A stretch of 7,830 bases of DNA from the NCBI GenBank assembly GCA_003525045.1, contig DQGF01000448.1, positions 4,253-12,082 on the forward strand. Direction: 5' to 3'. The notes beneath the pieces were generated by a model that had not been told where the DNA came from, made no database searches, and was given only the letters and a program-made list of their open reading frames with translations. Both the position numbers and the translations under genes were made by a program. Within the stretch, counting starts at the first letter, position 1, and every line of letters begins with the position of its first letter. Positions 1 to 7,811 of the stretch are shown here, piece by piece. This DNA is from Pseudomonas sp. Its GTDB lineage: Bacteria > Pseudomonadota > Gammaproteobacteria > Pseudomonadales > Pseudomonadaceae.

Positions 1-90
1 GCTTGCTCGCGATGGACGTTAACGATAACGCGTGTTATCTGGATAAACGCGTTGCCCTTACGTTTTTCGCGAGCAAGCTCGCTCCTACAG
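1..90. repeat. REPIN: inverted pair of Pseudomonas REP sequences, left copy cut by window edge
   Basis: Bases 67-90 form a complete REP unit. On the minus strand it begins with CTGTAGGAGC, containing the GTAG tetranucleotide, followed by a perfect hairpin (plus strand 69-74 pairs with 77-82, two-base spacer). Bases 1-12 are the exact reverse complement of 67-78, so they are the inner half of a second, oppositely oriented REP whose outer half lies beyond the window. The spacer between them has further pairing: 27-33 (AACGCGT) can pair with 47-53 (ACGCGTT). Inverted REP pairs of this kind (REPINs) are known to be mobilised in trans by RAYT transposases, and none is encoded here. The element lies 48 bases after the yhdP stop. 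It could fold in the 3' end of the transcript and protect or terminate it, but that is inference. Confidence 0.9.
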
Positions 91-138
91 GGTTGCGTCG
101 CTACGGCCATGCTACTCCATCGGGCCAGGGACATGATT
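91..138. other. Short spacer between yhdP and the REPIN
   Basis: These 48 bases separate the yhdP stop from the REPIN. I see no clear GC-rich hairpin with a T-run for transcription leaving yhdP. An ATG at 110-108 on the minus strand opens a frame that runs straight into the REP, which I treat as a REP translation artefact. The next gene of the locus is not in the window. Confidence 0.5.
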
Positions 139-3100
139 TCAAAAAGGCTTGTCGAAGGTGATTTTCGGATCTTTCCACGGCCCTTTGACGCTGTACTTCA
201 CACTGGCGAAACGCGCCACGCGATCACCGATCAGCTTGTCGATCAGGAACAGCGCCCCGCCAATGGCCGGTGCGCCAACGATCAGAGCGGCAATCGGCAA
301 GTTGTTGGTCACCGGCAAGGTCACCAGCAACTTGGCATCCACCTTGTCCCCCACCAGATCCAGGGTGCCGTTGAGTTCAAGATTGCTCGACGGACCGGTC
401 AGCAGGATGGGTTCACGGGTTACATACACACCGTTGGTCGCCACCAGCAGGCCTTTGACCCGGTCATAACTCAGGCCTTTGCCAAACAGGTCGGAGAAGT
501 CCAGGCGCAGACGGCGGCCAATGGAGTTGAAATTGAGCAGGCCAAAGACTCGCAACGCCTGTGCACTGCCCTCGACCTCAACGAACTGACCTTTATTCAA
601 CGAAGCATCGAGGGTTCCGGAAAAGCGCTTGGTGGCCAACCAGGCGGGTGAGCCAGGCCAGCGACCGTCGACGTCCATATGGAAATTTTCACTGGTGACG
701 CTCGGCGCAAAGCCCCAACCTTTGAGCACATCCGCGAGGTTCTTGCCACTGACCCGGCCTTTGAACCAGCTGTTGGAGGAACCGGGCGTGCCTTCCCAAC
801 CGCCGTTACCCTGCAACAGAATGCCCTTGAGGCCCAGATCCAGCGTATTGAGCGCAATGCCCTTGGCGGTCGGACGAACTTTCAGCGACCAGCCACCCAC
901 CAGATCCTGTCCCTGGAACAGTTGATTGATGGTGATATCCAGCGCCGGGATTTTTGTCGGGTCTACCGCGGCGAGCGGATCCGGCGAGTTTTCGTCCGCC
1001 AGCACCGTCGGATCCGGTGCCGGCAAACGTACGTATTGCAGATTGATCGCAATCGGCGCGGCTTTGGCATCGGGGACGCTGGCGCCGCCCTTGACCTGCT
1101 GACTGTCGAGTTGCAAGGCCCACGCGCCCGGTTTGCGGTTCAACTGCACGGAAGCCTGATCGAGGGTGGTACCGACACCGCTGAGCTTGCCGACCTTGAA
1201 GTCCACGCTGCTGAGCAACTGTTTGGCGCTGCCGCCCGGGTCCTGGCCGGCGTATTTGTCCAGCAGGTCCTTCCACGGGCCGATATCCAGTTCCGACAGC
1301 GCGCCGCGCACCCGCAGGCCTTTGGCACCGGGCAGCACCGCATTGCCGCCACCGAGGATCAACTCACCGCGACCGTCGGCAAAATTGCCGGGCGGTGCCG
1401 CGAAGGTGAAGTTGGCCAGCTCACCATGGTTGACCCAGTAGCGCCGCTCCGGACCTTGCAGGGTCATACGGAAGGTGGTGTCGCGGCCGACATCGGCCGC
1501 CAGGCCGAACGGCGCGGGCAAATCGACCGCCACACCTTTGAGACTGGAACTGACCATCAATTGACTGTCAGCCCCCTCAAGGTTCAATTGCAGCTGATAG
1601 GGAATCAAGCCGGACACTGGCAACGGCTGGGTGACGCTCAACCAGTCAGTGAGTTTTTTGACCTCGACCTGACCCGATGCGGCAACGCGAGTCTTGAGGT
1701 TGCCCGGGCTGCCATCGGCGAAAATCTGCGCGGTGACCGGTTTGTCGAAGGCACGCGCGGTAATGTTCTGCCCGCTCAAGCCCTTGGCGCTGTCGAAACG
1801 GAAATCGCCCTTGAGCTGGGTCAGCTCCAGGGTCGGCTCGGCCAGTTTCAAGCGGGCCTTGGCGGTCTTGAAGTCGACGAGGATCTTCGGCTGTTCACCT
1901 TTGGCCAGCGGGATATCCAGTTTCAGTTTGCCCTGCAGATCGCCCTCGCCTTCCCAACCGGCAAAGGTCTCGGCAGTGCCGATCGGTGCTTGCTGAAGAA
2001 TCTTCAGGCCATCGCCCAAGCCGCCGGCGAACGCACCGTCGAGGAACAGGTGGCTGGCTTGCCCGGCAGGTACGTGGGGAATGTTGACGTAGATGTCGCG
2101 CACCTGGGTGTCGAGCAACTGGCCCTTGCTGGCCAGGATCCGCACTCCGCTGTCTTCGACGAACACGTCCCCCGTGACCTTGCTGACATGTGGCCAGCCC
2201 GGCTGGAATGCCAGCTCGGCGTCGTGCACCTTGAAAAACAGGCTAATGCTGCGATCCGCATCCGCGGCGCCTTTGTTCAGCGAACCCTGATACTGGAAGA
2301 ACCCCTGATCCACTGCACCTTTGAGAATCGCCGTACGCAGCCATTCGTCCAGCGCCGGGCTGAGCATTGTCGGCAGGTACTTGGCCGTGTACTTGCCATC
2401 GCCATCCACCAGACCGACCCGCAGGTCCATGTAGTCTTCCTGGGTATGATCAAAATGCAGGCGGATCAGGAAATCGCCAGCGATCTTGCCCTCTTCGCCC
2501 AGCACCTTCAGGTAGGGCGCAACCAGAGTGAAGCCTTCTTTGTCGAGCTTCCAGGTCAAGGTTGCGTTGGCCTGGATGTATTGCCAGGGCTTGGCGAAGA
2601 TCGGGTCCAGGTGCAGGGAAAAATCCTTGCTGTCCATGCGCAACTCGCCGCGCCCAAGGTCACCACTGATGCTGCCGCTGACATTACGCGCCGCCGGAGC
2701 GCCGTGGTAGGCGTCGAAGCCAACCCGATCCAGGTTGGCAGCGAAGCTGAACTTGCTGTCGTCGGTGGCGTTGGGCCGGAAATCGATCAGTACATTGCGC
2801 AAACCACCGGTCACCTTCAGCCGCTCCACCGCCGCGGCAACACCCTGGGGCAGTGGTCCCAAAGCATTCAGCAAGGGTGTGAGCGGGGTGAGGTCGAGGC
2901 GGTCGGCTTGTAGATGCCAGAGTTCTTCGGTCTTGTCGGTGGCCACGCGCTGCTTGAGTTGCAGGTGCGATTCCCAGCGGGTCTCACCGAGGTTCATGGC
3001 CAGGGAATCCAGGGTCACCAGGACACCTTCGGCACTGCGTTGGAAATAACCGTTGAGCGCCAGATTGTTGATCTGGATCGGCTTGCGCTCGGCGTAGGCC

Positions 3101-3942
3101 CCTTTGAGTTGCGGCGCATTCAAACGGACTGCAGCGCTTTGCAGGGCCCCTTTGTTCCAGTCCAGCCAAAGCTCGCCACCCGCCTTGATCTCGGAGAAAT
3201 TCCACTGCTGGGTCAGGCGCTCCGGCAGCCATTTCGCCCAATCGCTTTGTGGCAGGCTCAGATAGGCATCCGCCTCGCCATCCTTCCACTGACTGGGGCG
3301 AATACGGGTCCGCAGACTCATGGCCACCGGTTGGCCGTCGGGCAGGGTCAGGCGGGCGTCGAGTTGCTGCCGGGAGGCACCGGTTTTCAGACTCAAGCCA
3401 ACGTAAGTCAGGGTCAGCGGTGGCTGATCCAGTGGCTGCAAGGTGACCTGGCTGTCGAGCACTGACAGTTGCTGAACCATCTGCATGCGATTGAGCAACT
3501 GTTCTGGATCAAGCGGCTGATCCTGCTGTACCGGCAGGCCTTCCAGCGCCCAGTGACCGTCTTCGCCTTCCTTGAGGCTGATCTTCAGGCCATTGAGTTC
3601 CAGGTGAGCGATGCGCACCTCCCGTGCCAGCAGGCTGGCCCAGAGATCCGGCACCGCACGCACCTGATCCAGACGCAGGGCATTGGCGCCCTCGCCGACC
3701 ATGACATCGTGAGCCAGCAGAATCGGCGCGAAACCGCTCCAGTTGCCTTCCAGTTCGCCGATATGCAGCGGCATGCCCAAGGCGGTACCGGCTTTGGTTT
3801 CGACTTCGGCGCGGTATTCGGCCACCAGAGGTGTCAACTCCCGGCCGAGACTGACGTAAAGTGCCATCAGCACCAGAACCAACGCGCACAGGCCCAGACC
3901 CCAGCGGGTCAGTGCGGCCAATAGGCGTGTCAGACGGTCCAT
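139..3942 (-). CDS. yhdP: YhdP family AsmA-like inter-membrane phospholipid transport protein
   Basis: The protein has 1267 residues, almost the same as the roughly 1266-residue E. coli YhdP. It has one N-terminal membrane segment (about residues 14-32), anchoring it in the inner membrane with the rest in the periplasm. A conserved N-terminal block follows (LHIGELEGNWSGF, about 59-71), then a very long beta-rich middle. The conserved AsmA-like C-terminal block includes FGLLNFNSIGRRLRLDFSDLF from about residue 1133. A hydrophobic stretch at about 1216-1238 precedes the end. Family members (YhdP, TamB, YdbH) are known to act redundantly in moving phospholipid to the outer membrane, probably through a hydrophobic groove. 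The ATG at 3942 is supported by AGGAG at 3956-3952, nine bases upstream. It is 75 bases after rng, as in E. coli where yhdP also follows rng. The reading frame is intact and ends with TGA. Confidence 0.95.
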   Translation of the reverse strand: MDRLTRLLAALTRWGLGLCALVLVLMALYVSLGRELTPLVAEYRAEVETKAGTALGMPLHIGELEGNWSGFAPILLAHDVMVGEGANALRLDQVRAVPDLWASLLAREVRIAHLELNGLKISLKEGEDGHWALEGLPVQQDQPLDPEQLLNRMQMVQQLSVLDSQVTLQPLDQPPLTLTYVGLSLKTGASRQQLDARLTLPDGQPVAMSLRTRIRPSQWKDGEADAYLSLPQSDWAKWLPERLTQQWNFSEIKAGGELWLDWNKGALQSAAVRLNAPQLKGAYAERKPIQINNLALNGYFQRSAEGVLVTLDSLAMNLGETRWESHLQLKQRVATDKTEELWHLQADRLDLTPLTPLLNALGPLPQGVAAAVERLKVTGGLRNVLIDFRPNATDDSKFSFAANLDRVGFDAYHGAPAARNVSGSISGDLGRGELRMDSKDFSLHLDPIFAKPWQYIQANATLTWKLDKEGFTLVAPYLKVLGEEGKIAGDFLIRLHFDHTQEDYMDLRVGLVDGDGKYTAKYLPTMLSPALDEWLRTAILKGAVDQGFFQYQGSLNKGAADADRSISLFFKVHDAELAFQPGWPHVSKVTGDVFVEDSGVRILASKGQLLDTQVRDIYVNIPHVPAGQASHLFLDGAFAGGLGDGLKILQQAPIGTAETFAGWEGEGDLQGKLKLDIPLAKGEQPKILVDFKTAKARLKLAEPTLELTQLKGDFRFDSAKGLSGQNITARAFDKPVTAQIFADGSPGNLKTRVAASGQVEVKKLTDWLSVTQPLPVSGLIPYQLQLNLEGADSQLMVSSSLKGVAVDLPAPFGLAADVGRDTTFRMTLQGPERRYWVNHGELANFTFAAPPGNFADGRGELILGGGNAVLPGAKGLRVRGALSELDIGPWKDLLDKYAGQDPGGSAKQLLSSVDFKVGKLSGVGTTLDQASVQLNRKPGAWALQLDSQQVKGGASVPDAKAAPIAINLQYVRLPAPDPTVLADENSPDPLAAVDPTKIPALDITINQLFQGQDLVGGWSLKVRPTAKGIALNTLDLGLKGILLQGNGGWEGTPGSSNSWFKGRVSGKNLADVLKGWGFAPSVTSENFHMDVDGRWPGSPAWLATKRFSGTLDASLNKGQFVEVEGSAQALRVFGLLNFNSIGRRLRLDFSDLFGKGLSYDRVKGLLVATNGVYVTREPILLTGPSSNLELNGTLDLVGDKVDAKLLVTLPVTNNLPIAALIVGAPAIGGALFLIDKLIGDRVARFASVKYSVKGPWKDPKITFDKPF

Positions 3943-3972
3943 GTCAGTTGGCTCCTATGGCAAAAGTGCTGC

Positions 3973-3995
3973 AAAAAGCTGAGGCCAGCTGTTTT
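3973..3995 (-). terminator. Weak hairpin with flanking A/T runs in the rng-yhdP gap
   Basis: On the minus strand this reads AAAA, C, AGCTG, GCCT, CAGCT, TTTT: a five-base-pair stem with a four-base loop and a short T-run. It sits 23 bases after the rng stop and 30 bases before the yhdP start. It has the layout of an intrinsic terminator, but the stem is short and has only three G-C pairs, so at most it would partly reduce read-through into yhdP. It may be chance. Confidence 0.2.
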
Positions 3996-4017
3996 AGTCG
4001 GATGGAAACACAGCGAT

Positions 4018-5475
4018 TCAGAGCAGCACCACGTCGTATTGCTCCTGGGAATACATGGTTTCCACCTGGAACCGAATGGTGCGTCCGATAAAACCTTCCA
4101 GCTCGGCGACATTGCCCGATTCCTCATCGAGCAAACGGTCGACGACTTTCTGGTTCGCCAATACACGATAGCCTTCCGCCTGATAGGCGCGCGCCTCACG
4201 GAGGATTTCGCGGAAGATTTCGTAGCAAACGGTTTCCGGCGTCTTCAGCTTGCCGCGACCCTGGCAGCTGCTGCAGGGTTCGCACAGCACTTGCTCCAGA
4301 CTTTCGCGGGTACGCTTGCGGGTCATCTGCACCAGGCCCAACTCGGTGATACCGATAATGTTGGTCTTGGCGTGATCGCGCTCCAGTTGTTTTTCCAGCG
4401 TGCGCAGCACCTGACGCTGGTGCTCTTCATCTTCCATGTCGATGAAGTCAATGATGATGATCCCGCCCAGATTGCGCAGGCGCAGCTGACGGGCAATAGC
4501 GGTCGCAGCTTCGAGATTGGTCTTGAAGATGGTTTCTTCGAGGTTGCGATGACCGACGAAGGCCCCGGTGTTGACGTCAATGGTGCTCATGGCTTCCGCC
4601 GGATCCACCACCAGGTATCCGCCGGACTTCAGCGGCACTTTACGCTCAAGGGCTTTCTGGATTTCGTCTTCGACGCCGTACAGGTCGAAGATCGGCCGTT
4701 CGCCGGGGTAATGCTCCAGGCGATCGGCGATTTCCGGCATCAGTTCGGCGACGAATTGCGTGGTTTTCTGGAAGGTCTCGCGGGAATCGATGCGGATCTT
4801 CTCGATCTTCGGGCTGACCAAGTCACGCAGGGTGCGCAGTGCCAGGCCGAGGTCCTCGTAAATCACACTCGGCGCACTGATGGTCTTGATCTGGTCGTTG
4901 ATCTGATCCCAGAGCCTGCGCAGGTAGCGGATGTCCATGAGAATTTCATCGGCGCCAGCACCTTCGGCGGCGGTGCGCAGGATGAAACCGCCGGCTTCCT
5001 TGATGCCTTCCTTGGCCACGCAATCGGTGACCACTTGCTTGAGGCGCTCGCGCTCGGCTTCGTCTTCGATCTTCAGCGAAATACCAACGTGGGCAGTGCG
5101 CGGCATGTACACCAGATAGCGCGAAGGAATCGACAGCTGGGTTGTCAGGCGTGCGCCTTTGGAACCAATCGGATCCTTGGTGACTTGCACCACCAGGCTC
5201 TGGCCTTCATGGACCAGCGCACTGATGCTCTCGACCGTCGGGCCTTCGCGCAAGGAAATTTCCGAAGCGTGAATGAACGCCGCGCGGTCCAGGCCGATGT
5301 CGACGAAAGCGGCCTGCATGCCCGGCAATACCCGAACGACTTTGCCTTTATAGATGTTGCCGACGATGCCGCGCTTTTGCGTGCGTTCGACGTGAACCTC
5401 TTGCAGGACACCGTTTTCAACCACCGCCACGCGCGATTCCATCGGCGTGATGTTGATCAGGATCTCTTCACTCAT
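4018..5475 (-). CDS. rng: Ribonuclease G
   Basis: This is an endoribonuclease of the RNase E/G family. It matures the 5' end of 16S rRNA and degrades some mRNAs, cutting single-stranded A/U-rich sites and preferring 5'-monophosphate ends. With the ATG at 5475 it has 485 residues (E. coli RNase G has 489) and begins MSEEILINITPMESR, matching the family N-terminus. An S1 RNA-binding domain spans about 36-125 (GNIYKGKVVRVLPGMQAAFVDIG at 39-61). The 5'-phosphate sensor residues are R167 and T168 (GGFILRTAAEG). Likely catalytic aspartates are D300 (STIDVNTG) and D343 (IIIIDFIDM), spaced as D303/D346 of RNase E. The Zn-link cysteines are C401 and C404 (CEPCSSCQGRG). It lacks the long C-terminal degradosome scaffold of RNase E and ends DVVLL. 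A GTG nine codons upstream (5502) has no Shine-Dalgarno sequence, whereas GAGA at 5486-5483 sits seven bases before the ATG. The gene starts 57 bases after maf. Confidence 0.97.
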   Translation of the reverse strand: MSEEILINITPMESRVAVVENGVLQEVHVERTQKRGIVGNIYKGKVVRVLPGMQAAFVDIGLDRAAFIHASEISLREGPTVESISALVHEGQSLVVQVTKDPIGSKGARLTTQLSIPSRYLVYMPRTAHVGISLKIEDEAERERLKQVVTDCVAKEGIKEAGGFILRTAAEGAGADEILMDIRYLRRLWDQINDQIKTISAPSVIYEDLGLALRTLRDLVSPKIEKIRIDSRETFQKTTQFVAELMPEIADRLEHYPGERPIFDLYGVEDEIQKALERKVPLKSGGYLVVDPAEAMSTIDVNTGAFVGHRNLEETIFKTNLEAATAIARQLRLRNLGGIIIIDFIDMEDEEHQRQVLRTLEKQLERDHAKTNIIGITELGLVQMTRKRTRESLEQVLCEPCSSCQGRGKLKTPETVCYEIFREILREARAYQAEGYRVLANQKVVDRLLDEESGNVAELEGFIGRTIRFQVETMYSQEQYDVVLL

Positions 5476-5532
5476 GGCAGGGTCTCGTTCAGGCATTTTC
5501 ACGATAATGGCCGCATCTTCTCAGTACGACGC

Positions 5533-6129
5533 TCAGCGCGCGTTAAGGGTTTGCCAACAGGGTATGCCGAAATGGCCGAGCAGCTCGAAGGTTTCGCACA
5601 GCGGCAATCCGACCACCGCCGAGTAGCTTCCATTCAGCTGGGCGACAAACACCGCGCCCAGTCCTTGAATGCCATAGCCGCCGGCCTTGTCCCGCGGTTC
5701 GCCGCTGGCCCAATAGGCCGCCGCTTCGTCGCGACTGATGCTGCGAAAACGTACCAGACTGCGCACCACGCGAGACTCGCAACGCTCACCCTCAAGCACC
5801 GCAATCGCCGTCAGGACTTCATGCTCTCGACCGGACAGCATCATAAGCATGGCGCAAGCTTCAACTTCATCAACCGGCTTGCCGAGAATTTTCCCGTCCA
5901 GGACAACGGCGGTGTCGGATCCCAGCACGCAAAAATCTGCCTCGGACACGACGGTCCGCCGCCCGGCCTCGGCCTTGCCGCGCGCGAGGCGCTCGACATA
6001 GGCCGACGGGGATTCATCTTTTAAAGGGGTTTCATCGATGTCCGCATTGATGGCGGAAAACGGCACGCCGATCTGCGTGAGCAGTTCACGCCGACGCGGC
6101 GAGCCTGAGGCGAGGTAAAGCTTTTTCAT
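5533..6129 (-). CDS. maf: Maf/YhdE-type nucleoside triphosphate pyrophosphatase (dTTP/UTP-type)
   Basis: The protein has 198 residues and is a cytoplasmic Maf-family house-cleaning enzyme. It hydrolyses nucleoside triphosphates to monophosphate and pyrophosphate. The E. coli orthologue YhdE prefers dTTP, UTP and modified pyrimidine nucleotides. Visible motifs are [12 protein letters not shown] (residues 6-17), DIDETP (30-35), ARGKA (49-53), the GSDT block (70-73) with likely catalytic D72, LGKP (82-85), GGYGIQG (150-156) and [11 protein letters not shown] near the C-terminus. R12, K52 and the Gln of GIQG (Q155) fit the YhdE subgroup rather than the YceF subgroup (m7GTP-specific); that assignment is from memory of the family. 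The start is ATG at 6129, with AGGGAG at 6143-6138 eight bases upstream. A TTG directly before it (6132) is less likely. It lies between mreD (48-base gap) and rng, the same order as in E. coli. Confidence 0.95.
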   Translation of the reverse strand: MKKLYLASGSPRRRELLTQIGVPFSAINADIDETPLKDESPSAYVERLARGKAEAGRRTVVSEADFCVLGSDTAVVLDGKILGKPVDEVEACAMLMMLSGREHEVLTAIAVLEGERCESRVVRSLVRFRSISRDEAAAYWASGEPRDKAGGYGIQGLGAVFVAQLNGSYSAVVGLPLCETFELLGHFGIPCWQTLNAR

Positions 6130-6177
6130 CAAGACATCTCCCTGTCTACTGCAGGCGCGGGCAAATGCCTGACCGAA

Positions 6178-6669
6178 TTAATTGATTCTGTAACGTCGAC
6201 GCAAACCGCGCAAACCGTAGCTGACCCATGGCCAGAGCAACGCACTGACCAATGCCGGCAGGACCAGCGCCAGTGTCGGCTGACGGTTGCCGGTCAGGGC
6301 GCTGAGCCATAGTTGTACCAGCTGTGCGAGGCCGAAGATCACCAGGATCACCAGGCTCTGCTGCCACATCGGGAACATGCGCAGGCGTTGTTGCAGCGCC
6401 AGCACCAGGTACGTGATGAGTGTCAGGATCAACGCATTCTGGCCCAGCAGCGTGCCATAGAGCACGTCTTCAGCCAGGCCCAGGCACCACGCGGTCACCA
6501 TGCCGACTTTCTGCGGCAGCGCCAACGCCCAGAACGCCAGCAGCAAGGCGAGCCACAGTGGTCGCAGAATTTCCATGAATTGCGGCAACGGCGAAACGCT
6601 GAGCAGCAGGCCGATGGCAAACGTCAACCAAACTATCCAGCCGTTTCGGGAGGCGGTAGTACCGACCAT
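6178..6669 (-). CDS. mreD: Rod shape-determining protein MreD
   Basis: The product has 163 residues, against 162 for E. coli MreD. It is a very hydrophobic inner-membrane protein with about five membrane-spanning stretches, roughly at residues 11-28, 36-52, 56-74, 78-94 and 104-123, plus a sixth hydrophobic stretch at about 131-150. It ends in a basic tail (RGLRRRYRIN). MreD works with MreC, MreB, RodA and PBP2 in the elongasome that builds the lateral cell wall; it has no known enzymatic activity. A recognisable family patch is the CLGLAEDVLYGTLLGQNAL segment at 62-80. The ATG shares its A with the mreC TAA stop (TAATG), which suggests translational coupling. A GGGAG sequence inside the end of mreC lies nine bases before the start. 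Confidence 0.96.
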   Translation of the reverse strand: MVGTTASRNGWIVWLTFAIGLLLSVSPLPQFMEILRPLWLALLLAFWALALPQKVGMVTAWCLGLAEDVLYGTLLGQNALILTLITYLVLALQQRLRMFPMWQQSLVILVIFGLAQLVQLWLSALTGNRQPTLALVLPALVSALLWPWVSYGLRGLRRRYRIN

Positions 6670-7811
6670 TATTCTCTTCTCCCAGTGGTGGCCGGCGCGG
6701 AAACAGGCGGTTTGGCAGCTGGCCGCACGGCAGCGGGTTGCGCCGCCGGTGGCCTGGCGGCGGCCGGTTGCGTCGCGGGCGGCTTGGTGGCGGCCGGTTT
6801 TGCTGCGGCAGGTTTAGCCGGGGCGGCAGCAGGAGCGGTCACCGCAGCGGCGGGAGCGGCAACGGCAGCCGGGACAATTGCGGCAGGTACGGCAGGTTTC
6901 GGCACGGTCGCTGGAATGATTGGCCCACCGCCCTGCGCATCGAGGTCTGCCTGAGCCTGCGCGGCGTCATTGGCGCGTTCTTCCGGAGTACGGGTGTCGC
7001 TGAACACCAGCAACATGTAACGGCTGCGGTTCAAGGCGGCGGTCGGTACGGCGCGGACGATGGCGAACGGCTGGCCTGAATCGTGGATCACTTCCTTGAC
7101 CGTGGCCACCGGGTAGCCCGCCGGGAAACGCTGACCGAGGCCGGAGCTGACCAGCAGATCGCCTTCCTTGATGTCGGCCGTATCGGCGACGTGACGCAGT
7201 TCCAGGCGCTCCGGATTGCCAGTACCGCTGGCTATCGCCCGCAAACCGTTACGGTTCACCTGCACCGGGATGCTATGCGTGGTGTCGGTCAGCAGCAGCA
7301 CGCGGGAGGTGTAGGGCATCAATTCGACCACCTGGCCCATCAGGCCGCGGGCATCGAGCACCGGCTGACCGAGCACTACACCGTCACGCTCACCCTTGTT
7401 GATGATGATCCGGTGGGTGAAGGGGTTGGGGTCCATGCCGATCAGCTCGGCCACTTCGACCTTCTCGTTGACCAGCGCGGAGGAGTTGAGCAACTCGCGC
7501 AGCCGTACGTTCTGCTCGGTCAAGGCGGCAAGCTTTTGCATGCGACCCTGCAACAGCAGGTTTTCGGTCTTGAGTTTTTCGTTTTCAGCGAAGAGCTCGG
7601 TACGGCTGCCAAATTGGCTGGCCACACCTTGCCATAGCCGCTGCGGCAGGTCGGTGATCCAGTAAGACTGCATCAGCACCAGCGACATTTGGCTACGCAC
7701 CGGCTTGAGCAGTGTGAAGCGGGCATCGACCACCATCAGCGCGACCGATAGCACGACCAGCACCAACAAGCGCACGCCCAGTGAAGGCCCTTTGGTGAAA
7801 AGCGGTTTAAT
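6669..7811 (-). CDS. mreC: Rod shape-determining protein MreC, probable ATT start
   Basis: MreC is a bitopic inner-membrane protein whose periplasmic part links MreB and MreD to the peptidoglycan synthases RodA/PBP2. Counting from the ATT at 7811, it has 380 residues. A short basic cytoplasmic tail (IKPLFTKG) leads into a membrane segment at about 15-29. A coiled coil lies at about 71-110 (ENEKLKTENLLLQGRMQKL). The beta-domain core follows, with INKGERDGVVLGQPVLDARG (137-156) and SGLGQRFPAGYPV (223-235). A tail of about 109 residues is rich in Ala and Pro. The first standard start is GTG at 7775, giving 368 residues, but it would remove the basic tail and has only a distant AAAGGG upstream. 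The ATT has GGGAGGAG six bases before it. The frame also stays open to the window edge, so a start outside the window is not excluded. mreB is expected upstream. Confidence 0.95.
   Translation of the reverse strand: MKPLFTKGPSLGVRLLVLVVLSVALMVVDARFTLLKPVRSQMSLVLMQSYWITDLPQRLWQGVASQFGSRTELFAENEKLKTENLLLQGRMQKLAALTEQNVRLRELLNSSALVNEKVEVAELIGMDPNPFTHRIIINKGERDGVVLGQPVLDARGLMGQVVELMPYTSRVLLLTDTTHSIPVQVNRNGLRAIASGTGNPERLELRHVADTADIKEGDLLVSSGLGQRFPAGYPVATVKEVIHDSGQPFAIVRAVPTAALNRSRYMLLVFSDTRTPEERANDAAQAQADLDAQGGGPIIPATVPKPAVPAAIVPAAVAAPAAAVTAPAAAPAKPAAAKPAATKPPATQPAAARPPAAQPAAVRPAAKPPVSAPATTGRRE
6711..6800 (-). repeat. Degenerate 30-bp tandem repeats in the mreC tail
   Basis: Three adjacent 30-base units (6711-6740, 6741-6770, 6771-6800) encode the ten-residue units KPAATKPPAT, QPAAARPPAA and QPAAVRPAAK. 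The second and third units agree at 24 of 30 bases by my count, the first and second at 19 of 30. The surrounding tail (about 6672-6923) continues in less regular Ala/Pro/Lys-rich sequence. The repeats stay in frame, so length changes by whole units would not break MreC or its overlap with mreD. Confidence 0.7.

Noticed and set aside
1..110. A minus-strand frame from ATG at 110, reading MAVATQPCRSELAREK and open to the window edge, preceded by GGAG.
   Set aside because: The residues CRSELARE are the translation of the REP sequence, a familiar source of false small proteins in Pseudomonas annotation.
679..2913. A 744-codon plus-strand open frame opposite yhdP, with further open stretches at 52-651, 2914-3465 and 3469-3924 in the same frame.
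   Set aside because: The frame is in codon register with yhdP on the other strand, so its stops arise only where yhdP uses TTA, CTA or TCA, which are rare in GC-rich Pseudomonas. The protein has no recognisable domain, while yhdP is clearly conserved.
5476..5502. An upstream GTG start for rng at 5502, adding nine residues.
   Set aside because: It lacks a Shine-Dalgarno sequence, and the RNase G family N-terminus aligns with the ATG at 5475.
4039..6024. A 661-codon plus-strand open frame spanning the complements of rng and maf.
   Set aside because: rng and maf lie in the same register, and the same rarity of TTA, CTA and TCA explains the open antisense frame. Both sense genes carry full family motifs and the antisense product does not.
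6130..6132. A TTG start for maf one codon before the ATG.
   Set aside because: The ATG at 6129 has better spacing to AGGGAG and gives the usual [13 protein letters not shown] start.
7083..7637. A 184-codon plus-strand open frame opposite mreC.
   Set aside because: It is in codon register with mreC and covers its conserved core; it is a shadow with no start signal or family match that I can see.
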